Shown: positions 1-5,308, numbered from the stretch's first letter. The stretch is DNA of 7,944 bases from Competibacteraceae bacterium UBA2792 (GCA_002352125.1 DEHU01000314.1:266-8209); one strand, 5' to 3'. The notes: generated by a model not told the origin, from the letters alone. A program made the numbers and translations.

Positions 1-13
1 CCCCCCGCCACGC

Positions 14-50
14 CCACGGCGACCAGCGACAGCGCGGCCACGGCGACCAG
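14..50. repeat. 13-bp direct repeat, two copies
   Basis: CCACGGCGACCAG occurs at 14-26 and 38-50, a 24-bp spacing. Two copies are too few to call iterons. On the minus strand the repeat would encode a hydrophobic LVAV-type peptide running off the left edge, but no good start codon precedes it. Confidence 0.7.
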
Positions 51-89
51 GGCAAGGGCGCGAAGCGGCGAAGCGAACCCTTGCCCTGG
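47..89. repeat. 12-bp perfect inverted repeat (hairpin)
   Basis: CCAGGGCAAGGG (47-58) is exactly complementary to CCCTTGCCCTGG (78-89), with a 19-nt loop that itself contains a CGAAGCG-type direct repeat. No T-run follows on either strand, so it does not look like an intrinsic terminator. Confidence 0.75.
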
Positions 90-278
90 GCGACGGGACG
101 CGCGACACCATGCGGGCGGCAGCGGGGGGGTGTGCCCGCCGCCCCAGCCGGACGGTGGAACGTGGCAGCGAAGCGCGCTCTATCGCGCCGGGAACGGATC
201 GGGAGGGGGAGGGCGGTTCGGTTGTGGACAGCGACAGCGCGGTTCAGGTGGCCCCGAACTTTATTGCACCGTACACCG

Positions 279-307
279 TTGCATTAACCGCGACTTGAAT
301 CTAATAT
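279..307 (+). promoter_or_regulatory. sigma70-like promoter for the Xre regulator
   Basis: TTGCAT (279-284) and TAATAT (302-307) are separated by 17 bp, each matching four of six consensus bases, and lie about 30 bp before the regulator start codon. No competing promoter is obvious. Confidence 0.5.
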
Positions 308-310
308 AGA

Positions 311-325
311 GTTACTAAACGTAAC
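311..325. promoter_or_regulatory. candidate autoregulatory operator
   Basis: GTTAC-TAAAC-GTAAC is a 15-bp perfect-arm palindrome between the putative -10 box and the start of the Xre gene. This is where an autorepressing Xre/Cro-type protein would bind. Binding is inferred from position and symmetry. Confidence 0.45.
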
Positions 326-338
326 CAGAGAACCGGAT

Positions 339-551
339 ATGAGCGATGATGTCGGCCACGCGATTGTTGTACGGCGCGCGATTCTGAAGATGACTCAAGC
401 CGAACTGGCGCGGCGGATCGGCGTCACGCGCAACTACATCAGCATGATCGAGACGGGCGAACGTCCGCTCACCGACGAGATGCGCCAGAAGATATCCGCC
501 GCTTTGGGCTGCAAGCCGGAAGAGTTATCGAAATGGCCGCAAGCCGCGTAG
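339..551 (+). CDS. Small Xre-family helix-turn-helix regulator
   Basis: The 70-residue protein is a single Cro/C1-type (HTH_3/Xre) DNA-binding domain with little else. The helix-turn-helix spans about residues 19-40 (TQAELARRIGV, then TRNYISMIETG), followed by the usual ERPLTDEMRQKISAALG helices and a short CKPEEL tail. GAGA at 328-331, 7 nt before the ATG, is a fair ribosome-binding site. A promoter and a palindrome lie directly upstream, suggesting autorepression. Such proteins on plasmids commonly control replication, partition or transfer genes; which target this one has cannot be read from the sequence. The palindromes at 892-936 are alternative targets. The family assignment is secure; the regulon is not. 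Confidence 0.88.
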   Translation: MSDDVGHAIVVRRAILKMTQAELARRIGVTRNYISMIETGERPLTDEMRQKISAALGCKPEELSKWPQAA

Positions 552-718
552 CGGATGGCATCGCAATCGGCTTTAAGTGGACACCGTTTGCGCGCGGGTT
601 CATTTTTTGGAAATACCCTGGTCCGGAACCTCTTCCGCCAGCGGATGAGGCAGGCCAACGCGAATGGATCGATCTGGACATCACGAGGGTGTACACGCTG
701 CGCTACAGCGGATGCTAG
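533..718 (+). CDS. Hypothetical 61-aa protein overlapping the Xre gene
   Basis: I do not recognise this protein. Its ATG lies inside the last codons of the Xre gene in another frame, giving a 19-base overlap, with AGAG 8 nt upstream as a possible ribosome-binding site; translational coupling would fit. The composition looks protein-like rather than random: it is rich in Trp, Phe, Tyr and Ile (GFKWTPFARGFIFWKYPGP, residues 13-31) even though the local DNA is GC-rich, and it ends ITRVYTLRYSGC. No signal peptide or clear transmembrane helix is seen. It may be a complete small protein or the front part of a longer gene whose end is now out of frame at 730-837. It could also be a chance frame. Confidence 0.4.
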   Translation: MAASRVADGIAIGFKWTPFARGFIFWKYPGPEPLPPADEAGQREWIDLDITRVYTLRYSGC

Positions 719-729
719 CTGGCCAGTGA

Positions 730-837
730 GATGTTGACGCGCTGCTGGCGCTGCTGGATCGGATGCTGGCCGAATGGCGGGAGGCCGGGGAGCGGCGGAG
801 GATGCGGCCGCGAGACCGATCTATCGGCTTGCTCTAG
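730..837 (+). pseudogene. Possible decayed coding fragment
   Basis: From 730 to the TAG at 835-837, one frame reads DVDALLALLDRMLAEWREAG and then a basic tail ending RSIGLL. This looks like the amphipathic C-terminal helix of a real protein. It has no plausible start: a TGA lies immediately before it, and the only internal ATG codons come late. It follows the 61-aa ORF in a different frame, so a stop plus a frameshift may have separated two parts of one gene. Evidence is composition only. Confidence 0.25.
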
Positions 838-891
838 CGAGCCGCAATGCTTGAACAGTATCCACTTGAAAAAAGCGGTCTCTTTTCTAAG

Positions 892-936
892 CTGAATTCA
901 GGAGGCGCCTAACTTAAATCATCAATGAATTTAAGT
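892..936. promoter_or_regulatory. Cluster of three palindromes upstream of the rep leader
   Basis: Three symmetric sites follow one another: CTGAATTCAG (892-901, perfect), AGGCGCCT (903-910, perfect) and ACTTAAAT-N9-ATTTAAGT (arms 912-919 and 929-936, perfect). They lie in the non-coding stretch before the replication leader. They may be operators for the Xre protein, Rep or another regulator. The largest, with 8-bp arms around a 9-bp centre, also has the general shape of a tyrosine-recombinase core site. Confidence 0.5.
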
Positions 937-953
937 AATTAACCTGAAAATGA

Positions 954-991
954 AAAAGCCCGCTGATGCTGTGGCGGCGACGCGGGCTTTT
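954..991 (-). terminator. Strong hairpin with T-run, probable intrinsic terminator
   Basis: AAAAGCCCGC (954-963) pairs perfectly with GCGGGCTTTT (982-991) around an 18-nt loop. On the minus strand the stem is followed by a run of Ts (953-957 read in reverse); on the plus strand a shorter T-run is also present, so it could act both ways. Minus-strand action would end an RNA running antisense to the rep leader; plus-strand action would insulate or attenuate rep. Confidence 0.6.
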
Positions 992-1009
992 CCAAGTGTC
1001 CTAAACCAT

Positions 1010-1040
1010 CCGGGAAACCCCGGACTCCTTTAACAGGAGG
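1010..1040 (+). promoter_or_regulatory. Hairpins enclosing the leader ribosome-binding site
   Basis: CCGGG-AAAC-CCCGG (1010-1023) is followed at once by CTCCT-TTAAC-AGGAG (1025-1039). The second stem buries most of the strong Shine-Dalgarno AGGAGG (1035-1040) that serves the leader ATG at 1049. Leader translation, and through coupling the rep gene, could therefore be gated by RNA structure. Confidence 0.5.
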
Positions 1041-1048
1041 GTTGCTCC

Positions 1049-1144
1049 ATGTTGTATCCGACTCCATCGTATCGAAATCGGTTCCCGTTTTCCAGTGCCG
1101 AAACAGTTGACGGCCCTCGCATCCGCAAAGGAGAGCCGTCATGA
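1049..1144 (+). CDS. 31-aa leader peptide coupled to the rep gene
   Basis: A 31-codon ORF starts at ATG 1049 with an excellent Shine-Dalgarno AGGAGG 8 nt upstream and ends at TGA 1142-1144. Its stop overlaps the ATG of the Rep-like gene as ATGA (1141-1144). The peptide (MLYPTPSYRNRFPFSSAE, then TVDGPRIRKGEPS) has no recognisable domain, so its value may be the act of translation rather than the product. In several plasmid families, such as IncFII and IncB, translating a short leader opens the rep ribosome-binding site; this layout is of that kind. The rep gene also has its own GGAG site (1130-1133) inside the leader. The ATGA overlap and strong ribosome-binding site support a real leader; function is inferred. 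Confidence 0.6.
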   Translation: MLYPTPSYRNRFPFSSAETVDGPRIRKGEPS

Positions 1145-2358
1145 TGGCCGCCACAGCCCGCGCCGCCAACGTCAAGCCGACCGACACGCTGGGTTCGCGG
1201 CAGCTGGTACGCCTGCTCGACCGGCCCATCGCCTTTCATCGCTGCTTTGTCGATCCCACCGGCTCCATCACTGCCGCCTTGATGCTCAGCCAGGCGCTTT
1301 ATTGGCAACAGCGCACCAAAGACCCCGATGGCTGGTGGTACAAAACGCGGGAGGAGTGGCGGGAAGAAACCGGGATGAGCCGGTGGGAACAGGAAGAAGC
1401 GCGCAAGCGGCTGCGGCGCGTGGGGGTCCTGCGGGAGGAGCGGCGTGGAATCCCTGCCCGGCTCTGGTATCGGGTCGACGAAGGGCAACTATGGGCATTG
1501 TTGACCAAGACGGATCCACCCGCCGAGCCAGATGCTGGTCCGGAAGGCTTAGACCCTGCTGTCCGCCAGATGGAGGGAAAACCGCCAACTGGCCGGTTGG
1601 AAGCCATCCAGCCAGATGGAGGGAAAACCGCCAACTGGTCGGTCAGTCCGCCGCCAACTATTACAGAGACTACAGCAGAGACTACAGCAGAGACTACCAC
1701 CACCACCCCAAACCCCTCCGCCTCCACGGAACACGCGGCGGAACCTGAACCGGCGCGTGGTGGTCGTGGTGTTCAAGACCAAAATCTGAAATTCCAGGAC
1801 AGCGACCAAGAACTCGTCACGCTGGCAACGACCGAGCAAAACCCGGTTAGCCAAGAAGAGATTCCAGCGGTAGCAACCACGGAAGAGAGCAGCGAGACCA
1901 CCAGCGAAAATCAAAGTCCGGTCGCCAGTGCGGAGGAAGTCGAAGCGCAGCGGCCAGAACTCACCTATCCGGCGAAACTAACCGAGCGGGAACGGGAAGA
2001 CATCGCCGCCCAGGTCGGCACACTGCCGCCAAAGACGGCGCAGCAGATGCTCGATGTGATCGAAGCCAAGCGCCAAGCCGGTCAGATCAGAACCAATCCC
2101 GCTGCTGTACTCCGCGGGATCATGCGCAAGCATCAGCAAGACTCCGCTAGCTTCGATCCGTCGCTAGGCTTTGCCATCGCCGAAACACGCCGGCGCCGGG
2201 CCGAGACCGAGAAACAGCTTCAGAGGGCGCTGGAGACGCGCAACTCCGTACCCCTTTCCTCACCCCTACCGCCGCGCCAAAACGGCCCTAAAACGCGTTC
2301 TGCGGGCTTGGAGCGGTTCTTGAAAGTCAGCCGGGAAATTCTCAATATGCCTGGCTAG
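1141..2358 (+). CDS. Winged-helix replication-initiator-like protein
   Basis: The 405-aa protein most resembles plasmid and phage replication proteins with an N-terminal winged helix. Residues about 20-120 form that domain: SITAALMLSQALYWQQ, a WWYKTREEWREETGMS recognition region, then KRLRRVGVLREERRG and LWYRVD. Residues about 125-270 are a low-complexity linker rich in Pro, Thr, Ser, Glu and Gln, with a TAET repeat. Residues about 272-340 form a second conserved-looking part, including QQMLDVIEAKRQAGQIRTNP and AAVLRGIMRK, of a kind often seen at the C-terminus of such proteins; a basic tail follows. AAAGGAGA (1127-1134) 7 nt before the ATG supports this start, and the upstream leader overlaps it. 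Direct repeats in the linker DNA could be the origin. A transcription factor with the same winged helix is the alternative. DNA binding is likely; the initiator role rests on context. Confidence 0.65.
   Translation: MMAATARAANVKPTDTLGSRQLVRLLDRPIAFHRCFVDPTGSITAALMLSQALYWQQRTKDPDGWWYKTREEWREETGMSRWEQEEARKRLRRVGVLREERRGIPARLWYRVDEGQLWALLTKTDPPAEPDAGPEGLDPAVRQMEGKPPTGRLEAIQPDGGKTANWSVSPPPTITETTAETTAETTTTTPNPSASTEHAAEPEPARGGRGVQDQNLKFQDSDQELVTLATTEQNPVSQEEIPAVATTEESSETTSENQSPVASAEEVEAQRPELTYPAKLTEREREDIAAQVGTLPPKTAQQMLDVIEAKRQAGQIRTNPAAVLRGIMRKHQQDSASFDPSLGFAIAETRRRRAETEKQLQRALETRNSVPLSSPLPPRQNGPKTRSAGLERFLKVSREILNMPG
1565..1638. repeat. 28-bp perfect direct repeat inside the rep gene (candidate iterons)
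   Basis: The same 28 bases, beginning GCCAGATGGAGGG and ending CCGCCAACTGG, occur at 1565-1592 and 1611-1638. The 46-bp spacing is not a multiple of three, so the two copies are read in different frames (QMEGKPPTG versus PDGGKTANW). Partial copies lie nearby: GCCAGATG near 1528 and CCGCCAACT at 1651-1659. Conservation of DNA rather than peptide suggests a protein-binding site. Confidence 0.75.
1665..1698. repeat. 12-bp tandem repeat, about 2.8 copies
   Basis: AGAGACTACAGC is repeated at 1665-1676 and 1677-1688, with a third partial copy to 1698. It encodes a repeating Thr-Ala-Glu-Thr stretch in the linker of the Rep-like protein. It lies just after the 28-bp repeats and may be replication slippage or part of the same origin. 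Confidence 0.75.
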
Positions 2359-2371
2359 CTTGACCGTGCAA

Positions 2372-2401
2372 ACGCTGGAACCCTGGCGTGGATAGTTTTT
2401 T
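2372..2401 (+). terminator. Weak candidate terminator of the rep gene
   Basis: ACGC (2372-2375) can pair with GCGT (2386-2389), with GG/CC pairing inside, and a run of six Ts follows (2396-2401). The stem is imperfect. The position, between two convergent genes, is where a terminator would be expected. Confidence 0.3.
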
Positions 2402-2437
2402 CGGGACTGCTTCGTGAAAGCTCAGTTGAAATTTTCT

Positions 2438-3718
2438 CTAGGAGACTTGTTTTACATCGAATCCGAAGTAGCGAAGTATTTTCGTAGTGCGACCATTGAT
2501 CACGGGATAGTCTTCTTGATTATGCCATCCAACCAATTCTTGAACGTTGGATTGGCCAAAAATCCTTAATTTATAAGAGGGATCAAATAGTAAGTTTGCC
2601 ATTCTTGTGATTAGGCTTTCATTGTTGCTAAATAGAAGATATGAAAGGCTCTCTCTAATTTTGATAGCCTCATTTTCTGAGAAAAAATCTTCTTTTAGTC
2701 TGGGTAAACCCCCTTTAGAGAACCGTAATTGTTCATAAAAAGAATGTACTGTGCAGAGTGCATCGAAGAGGTCATCATCGCTACTCGATTTAATTGACTG
2801 CACTGAAGAAAAGACTTTTATTAATTTCGGATAATTGACTTTAACAATCGTTTCTTCAAAATAAGGCCAGGAGGTTTTGAACCATTCATCAATACACGAG
2901 TTGACTAATGAAATCTGTTTTTGGCCCCATCCTATCTCAGTTTTATCCCAAGAATCTCCTGAAGCATGTTTTTCCCTAACAAAACTGATAAATGAATCGA
3001 TTTCTAAATGCAACGGAATTTGATTTTCCTGAACTTTACGCTTTTCGAATTTTTCATAAAGAGTTCGTACTTTATTGAAGGCACTTCTGTTTTCTTGGTA
3101 TATTTTTTCGTAATCTGTTATGAATCGATTATTTTTGCTGGGTTCTCTAATTCCCCAGCCGATATTTGGATAAATAACTTTGCCGATATCTTGTTCTATG
3201 GACTCTTGTAAAGAGTTTATATCAGAATATATTTTATTATTATATTTTGAATAAATATCTTGGTACTTCTTCAATGATTCCTTGGTTAAGACACGCGCCT
3301 TTTCCCAATAACTAGAAAAAAGGTTGAGGATTTCGATGAAGCGATCATCCTCATTTGGAATGCTGACCAAGATTTCTTGATTGGTTTTAACCGCAGCTCC
3401 GGTGAGATTTGCAGAACCAACCAGCGCTTCTTTGTTGCCAAAGATGTACAATTTCGGATGGAAAGAACGATCCGAATAAAATCGGACTTCGATTGAGCCT
3501 CGCTCAGTGATTTTGCTTAGTGCATGAGGGCTGGTTGGATAACCTAACCTGACAATCAATCGAATATGGCAGCCTTTCTTTAAAAAATTCTCAATAATGT
3601 CCGCTTCGGTAAAGAATGCCGTAGCGATATAAATATACTCTTTCCCATTGGCTAGCTTATTAATAGCATTGTCAATAAAATCGCCGTGGCTCGTTCTGTT
3701 CGTGTAAAGTCCATCCAT
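2438..3718 (-). CDS. PLD-family nuclease-like protein, third gene of the par operon
   Basis: The 426-aa protein has an N-terminal phospholipase-D-type nuclease domain. The motif H87-P-K89 then G101-S102-A-N104 is plain, with E115 downstream, the His/Lys/Asn/Glu set of Nuc- and BfiI-like nucleases. The Asp of the classical HxK(x4)D pattern is Gly94. Only one motif is present, so the active form is probably a dimer. Residues about 120-426 are mostly helical and unassigned, ending in LRIFGQSNVQELVGW and YPVINGRTTKILRYFGF, which look like a conserved accessory domain. No signal peptide is seen, suggesting a cytoplasmic enzyme acting on DNA. AGGAGA (complement of 3729-3734) overlaps the stop of the preceding gene and lies 10 nt before the ATG, so it is probably cotranscribed with parA. 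The gene is much more AT-rich than its neighbours, indicating recent acquisition. A defence role is inferred. Confidence 0.8.
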   Translation of the reverse strand: MDGLYTNRTSHGDFIDNAINKLANGKEYIYIATAFFTEADIIENFLKKGCHIRLIVRLGYPTSPHALSKITERGSIEVRFYSDRSFHPKLYIFGNKEALVGSANLTGAAVKTNQEILVSIPNEDDRFIEILNLFSSYWEKARVLTKESLKKYQDIYSKYNNKIYSDINSLQESIEQDIGKVIYPNIGWGIREPSKNNRFITDYEKIYQENRSAFNKVRTLYEKFEKRKVQENQIPLHLEIDSFISFVREKHASGDSWDKTEIGWGQKQISLVNSCIDEWFKTSWPYFEETIVKVNYPKLIKVFSSVQSIKSSSDDDLFDALCTVHSFYEQLRFSKGGLPRLKEDFFSENEAIKIRESLSYLLFSNNESLITRMANLLFDPSYKLRIFGQSNVQELVGWHNQEDYPVINGRTTKILRYFGFDVKQVS

Positions 3719-3732
3719 AAAGAATTTGTCTC

Positions 3733-4068
3733 CTATGGGTTGTTTTTTAAATTTAGCTCTTCAACCTTGGCGTCAATGGCGGGTAGTAATACGCTCAGGC
3801 AAAACTGCTGCATGCTGTCGGGTGAACGTTCGGCGATGTATTTGAGCTTGAGCAAATAGGATTCCGGCAAACGCAGGTTGTAGACCTTGACTACGTCCGC
3901 TCGCACGTTTGGCGCGTTCCAGGGGTGAGTACGTTCCTCACGTTCTGGAGCGGCGGCGGGTTCGAGCGCGTCGCGGTTTGGGATGCTCGCGCCGTCGATG
4001 AAGCTTTCCAGGGAGCCGTTAACGCCCATCTGGGGCGGCCGGCTGCTCAACTTGCCGTCATTCGCCAT
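3733..4068 (-). CDS. Ribbon-helix-helix partition partner (ParG-like)
   Basis: The 111-aa protein has a disordered, Pro/Ala/Glu-rich N-terminal half and a C-terminal ribbon-helix-helix fold: strand VVKVYNLRLPE (59-69), helix ESYLLKLKYIAER (69-81), then helix SMQQFCLSVLLPAIDAKVEEL (85-105). Its ATG overlaps the end of parA by 11 bases, so the two are translationally coupled. A small DNA-binding protein right after a short ParA is the type Ib partition layout, where the second protein binds the centromere, stimulates the ATPase and represses its own operon through a flexible N-terminus. The repeats upstream of parA are the likely target. The last codons (LNLKNNP) turn AT-rich, so an insertion junction may have replaced the original C-terminus. 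The fold is a pattern call; pairing with ParA is well supported by context. Confidence 0.75.
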   Translation of the reverse strand: MANDGKLSSRPPQMGVNGSLESFIDGASIPNRDALEPAAAPEREERTHPWNAPNVRADVVKVYNLRLPESYLLKLKYIAERSPDSMQQFCLSVLLPAIDAKVEELNLKNNP

Positions 4069-4708
4069 GAAACACCTCTCGAAACAGCGCTCGCATTTCC
4101 TCGATAGCTTTCGGGTCGCCGGGTTTCAGTTCGTCCACGCTTAGGCCATCTCGCGCGGCTTTGCGGTAAGCAATACGGTCGCGGATGATGGCGTTCGCCA
4201 GGCGTAGGTGCTCGAAATCGGCCAGCAGGGTTCGCGCTTCCGCCGCCTCGTTGACCGAGGGGTTGGTGGATGCGCGGCTGATGACCACCGAGGCCCGCAA
4301 TTCGGCGTTGAAGCCCTGCGCCGTTCTCACCAAGTCGTCCATCCGGCCCAGCGTCCAGATGTCGAACTGCGAGGGTTGGATTGGAATAAAGACTCGCTCG
4401 GCGACGACCAGCGATGACCGCAGCTCGACCGAATCCCGGCCACCGGCGTCGATGATCAAATCTTGGTAGCGGCGGGCAAGGTCGCGGACTTCGGTGGGCA
4501 AGCCCTTGCCGAATTTCTGGATACAGGCGATGCGGGGCCGGGTTTGCGCTTCGTCGCGGCTTTGCGCCCAGTAGCTGGCGCTGGCTTGCACGTCAGTATC
4601 GATCAGCAGCACGTCGCGGCCTTGCAAGGCTCGCAGCGCCGCTAGATTCACCGCCAGCGTGGTCTTGCCGGTGCCGCCTTTCTCCCCGCCGATCAGGATG
4701 ATGCTCAT
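4058..4708 (-). CDS. ParA-family partition ATPase (type Ib)
   Basis: The 216-aa protein shows the deviant Walker A box of the ParA/MinD group, KGGTGKTT at residues 10-17, with signature Lys10 and nucleotide-binding Lys15. A Walker A' segment LLIDTDVQAS has Asp37 and Asp39, and LIIDAGG carries Asp87 at the switch. Length and the absence of an N-terminal helix-turn-helix place it with the short ParF-like ATPases that move plasmid copies over the nucleoid. GAGGA (complement of 4718-4722) lies 9 nt before the ATG. It is the first gene of an operon with the ribbon-helix-helix gene and the PLD gene. The repeat cluster just upstream occupies the promoter position, consistent with autoregulation. Orphan ParA-like proteins with other roles exist, but the partner gene and repeats argue for partition. 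Confidence 0.9.
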   Translation of the reverse strand: MSIILIGGEKGGTGKTTLAVNLAALRALQGRDVLLIDTDVQASASYWAQSRDEAQTRPRIACIQKFGKGLPTEVRDLARRYQDLIIDAGGRDSVELRSSLVVAERVFIPIQPSQFDIWTLGRMDDLVRTAQGFNAELRASVVISRASTNPSVNEAAEARTLLADFEHLRLANAIIRDRIAYRKAARDGLSVDELKPGDPKAIEEMRALFREVFHGE

Positions 4709-4723
4709 GCCGGTTTGTCCTCG

Positions 4724-4781
4724 GTATGAAACGAAATCATACGGATCACATCGTATAGCATGAAATCATATCATATCATAC
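4724..4781. promoter_or_regulatory. Candidate parS/operator repeats upstream of parA
   Basis: GTATGA-N7-TCATAC (4724-4742) is followed by GTATAGCATGAAATCATA and three ATATC-type 5-bp steps, ATCATATCATATCATA at 4765-4780. This AT-rich block in GC-rich DNA lies 16-73 bp upstream of the parA start. Repeats here fit a site bound by the ribbon-helix-helix protein that doubles as centromere and operator. Confidence 0.6.
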
Positions 4782-5046
4782 TAACGGTCAGGCCCCGTTC
4801 GATAACCATGTCGTGCTTGCCGCTTCCCGACCGCCGCTAGTCGCACCACTCCATCGGCGTAGGCCGCGCAGGGCCGGTCCTACATCGGTTCGAGCCACGC
4901 CCTGCTGTCCCCGGTCCACTGCCAGAATTCACTCACTCGACAGGTCGGGCTGCAAGTACGCCTCGTGGTAGCGGGTGGATTCCTCTCAGCGCCATCGAAC
5001 CCACGGCCGGGCTTTTTGGTTCATGGCGACCTTCTCTGATATAAAA
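4782..5046. other. Intergenic stretch between the two repeat clusters
   Basis: No convincing gene is seen on either strand. On the minus strand, peptides such as RYHEAYLQPDLSSE appear between stops, so the stretch may contain remnants of an old gene. It is GC-rich apart from its right end, and no RNA gene was recognised. Confidence 0.5.
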
Positions 5047-5072
5047 CTATATCATATCATATCATATAGTAT
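5047..5072. promoter_or_regulatory. Second ATATC repeat cluster, upstream of the small gene and recombinase
   Basis: CTATAT and ATATAG bound a block (5047-5069) that contains ATCATATCATATCATA at 5051-5066, identical to the 16-bp core at 4765-4780. It lies about 30 bp upstream of a rightward gene pair, so the same protein may bind here and in front of parA. Confidence 0.6.
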
Positions 5073-5101
5073 CTCGTGGGATGAGGTCGAATGGATAAAA
5101 C

Positions 5102-5272
5102 ATGAAAAAACAAAAATTTCAGAAACTTTCTATAGAAATTTTTCGTTTGCGAGAGGTTTCCAGCCTGATGAATAGGGGATTTTTTGCTGGGATGGCCTAT
5201 ACTTTCCAAATCGGATTTCGGTTTTTAGCTGAAGAAATAGGGATTTCAGAAGATTCAAAATTGGCCTTTTGA
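5102..5272 (+). CDS. Unknown 56-aa protein upstream of the recombinase
   Basis: I do not recognise this protein. The frame runs from ATG 5102 to TGA 5270-5272, with a TAA just upstream that fixes the start at or after this ATG. The sequence starts MKKQKFQKLSIEIFRLREVS and continues SLMNRGFFAGMAYTFQIG, then FRFLAEEIGISEDSKLAF. It has a basic start, a hydrophobic and aromatic middle and an acidic end, with no clear signal peptide. Composition looks like a real small protein, not noise. The ribosome-binding site is weak (GGA 6 nt upstream). It sits between the second repeat cluster and the recombinase, 36 bases before the recombinase ATG, so the two are probably cotranscribed. It could be a recombination accessory factor or regulator, but that is conjecture. 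The local DNA is AT-rich compared with the flanks. Confidence 0.5.
   Translation: MKKQKFQKLSIEIFRLREVSSLMNRGFFAGMAYTFQIGFRFLAEEIGISEDSKLAF
5112..5143. repeat. Nested inverted repeats in AT-rich DNA near the recombinase
   Basis: AAAAATTTC (5112-5120) and GAAATTTTT (5135-5143) are perfect 9-bp inverted arms, and inside them TTTCTATAGAAA (5127-5138) is a 12-bp perfect palindrome. They overlap the 56-aa reading frame. They may be recombinase or regulator binding sites; AT-rich coding sequence alone can also produce such symmetry. Confidence 0.45.
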
Positions 5273-5308
5273 TGGATCGTGTTTCGAGAAACGGGGTGGA
5301 GGATCGGC

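Larger units (their letters stand above)
1..278. other. GC-rich upstream region without a convincing gene
   Basis: No reading frame here looks like a real protein; the open frames are arginine- and glycine-rich, as expected from random GC-rich DNA. The region holds a 13-bp direct repeat, a 12-bp perfect inverted repeat and a further copy of GCGACAGCGCG (26-36 and 231-241). Its role is unknown. Origin, transfer-site or structural functions are possible, but nothing visible decides between them. Confidence 0.6.
953..1059 (-). ncRNA. Candidate antisense RNA against the rep leader
   Basis: On the minus strand TGGAAA (complement of 1089-1094) and TACGAT (complement of 1066-1071) are 17 bp apart and make a moderate sigma70 promoter, with a start near 1059. 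An RNA from there to the hairpin at 954-991 would be about 107 nt. It would be complementary to the leader ribosome-binding site (1035-1040) and start codon. This arrangement resembles countertranscript control of plasmid replication. The promoter match is modest (four of six in each box) and expression is inferred. Confidence 0.3.

Noticed and set aside
1..80. Minus-strand hydrophobic frame (SPLRALALVAVAALSLVAVG) running off the left edge, like a signal peptide or membrane segment
   Set aside because: No ATG or credible start lies between it and the upstream stop, and the apparent periodicity comes from the 24-bp-spaced direct repeat. A partial gene cannot be excluded but is not supported.
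1030..1914. Several long open frames on both strands across the rep gene, including minus-strand frames of over 100 codons
   Set aside because: They are Pro/Arg/Gly-rich by-products of GC-rich coding DNA, lack ribosome-binding sites and domain patterns, and conflict with the winged-helix reading frame.
4883..4900. GGTTCGAGCC resembling a tRNA T-loop and thus a possible attachment site
   Set aside because: The bases on either side do not form the T-stem and no acceptor stem or anticodon arm can be drawn.
4930..5040. Minus-strand peptide fragments such as RYHEAYLQPDLSSE hinting at an old transposase or other gene
   Set aside because: They are interrupted by several stops and no family motif is recognisable.
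5279..5308. GTG 5279 as the recombinase start
   Set aside because: The ATG at 5309 has GGAGG at ideal spacing, and the extra ten residues add nothing recognisable.
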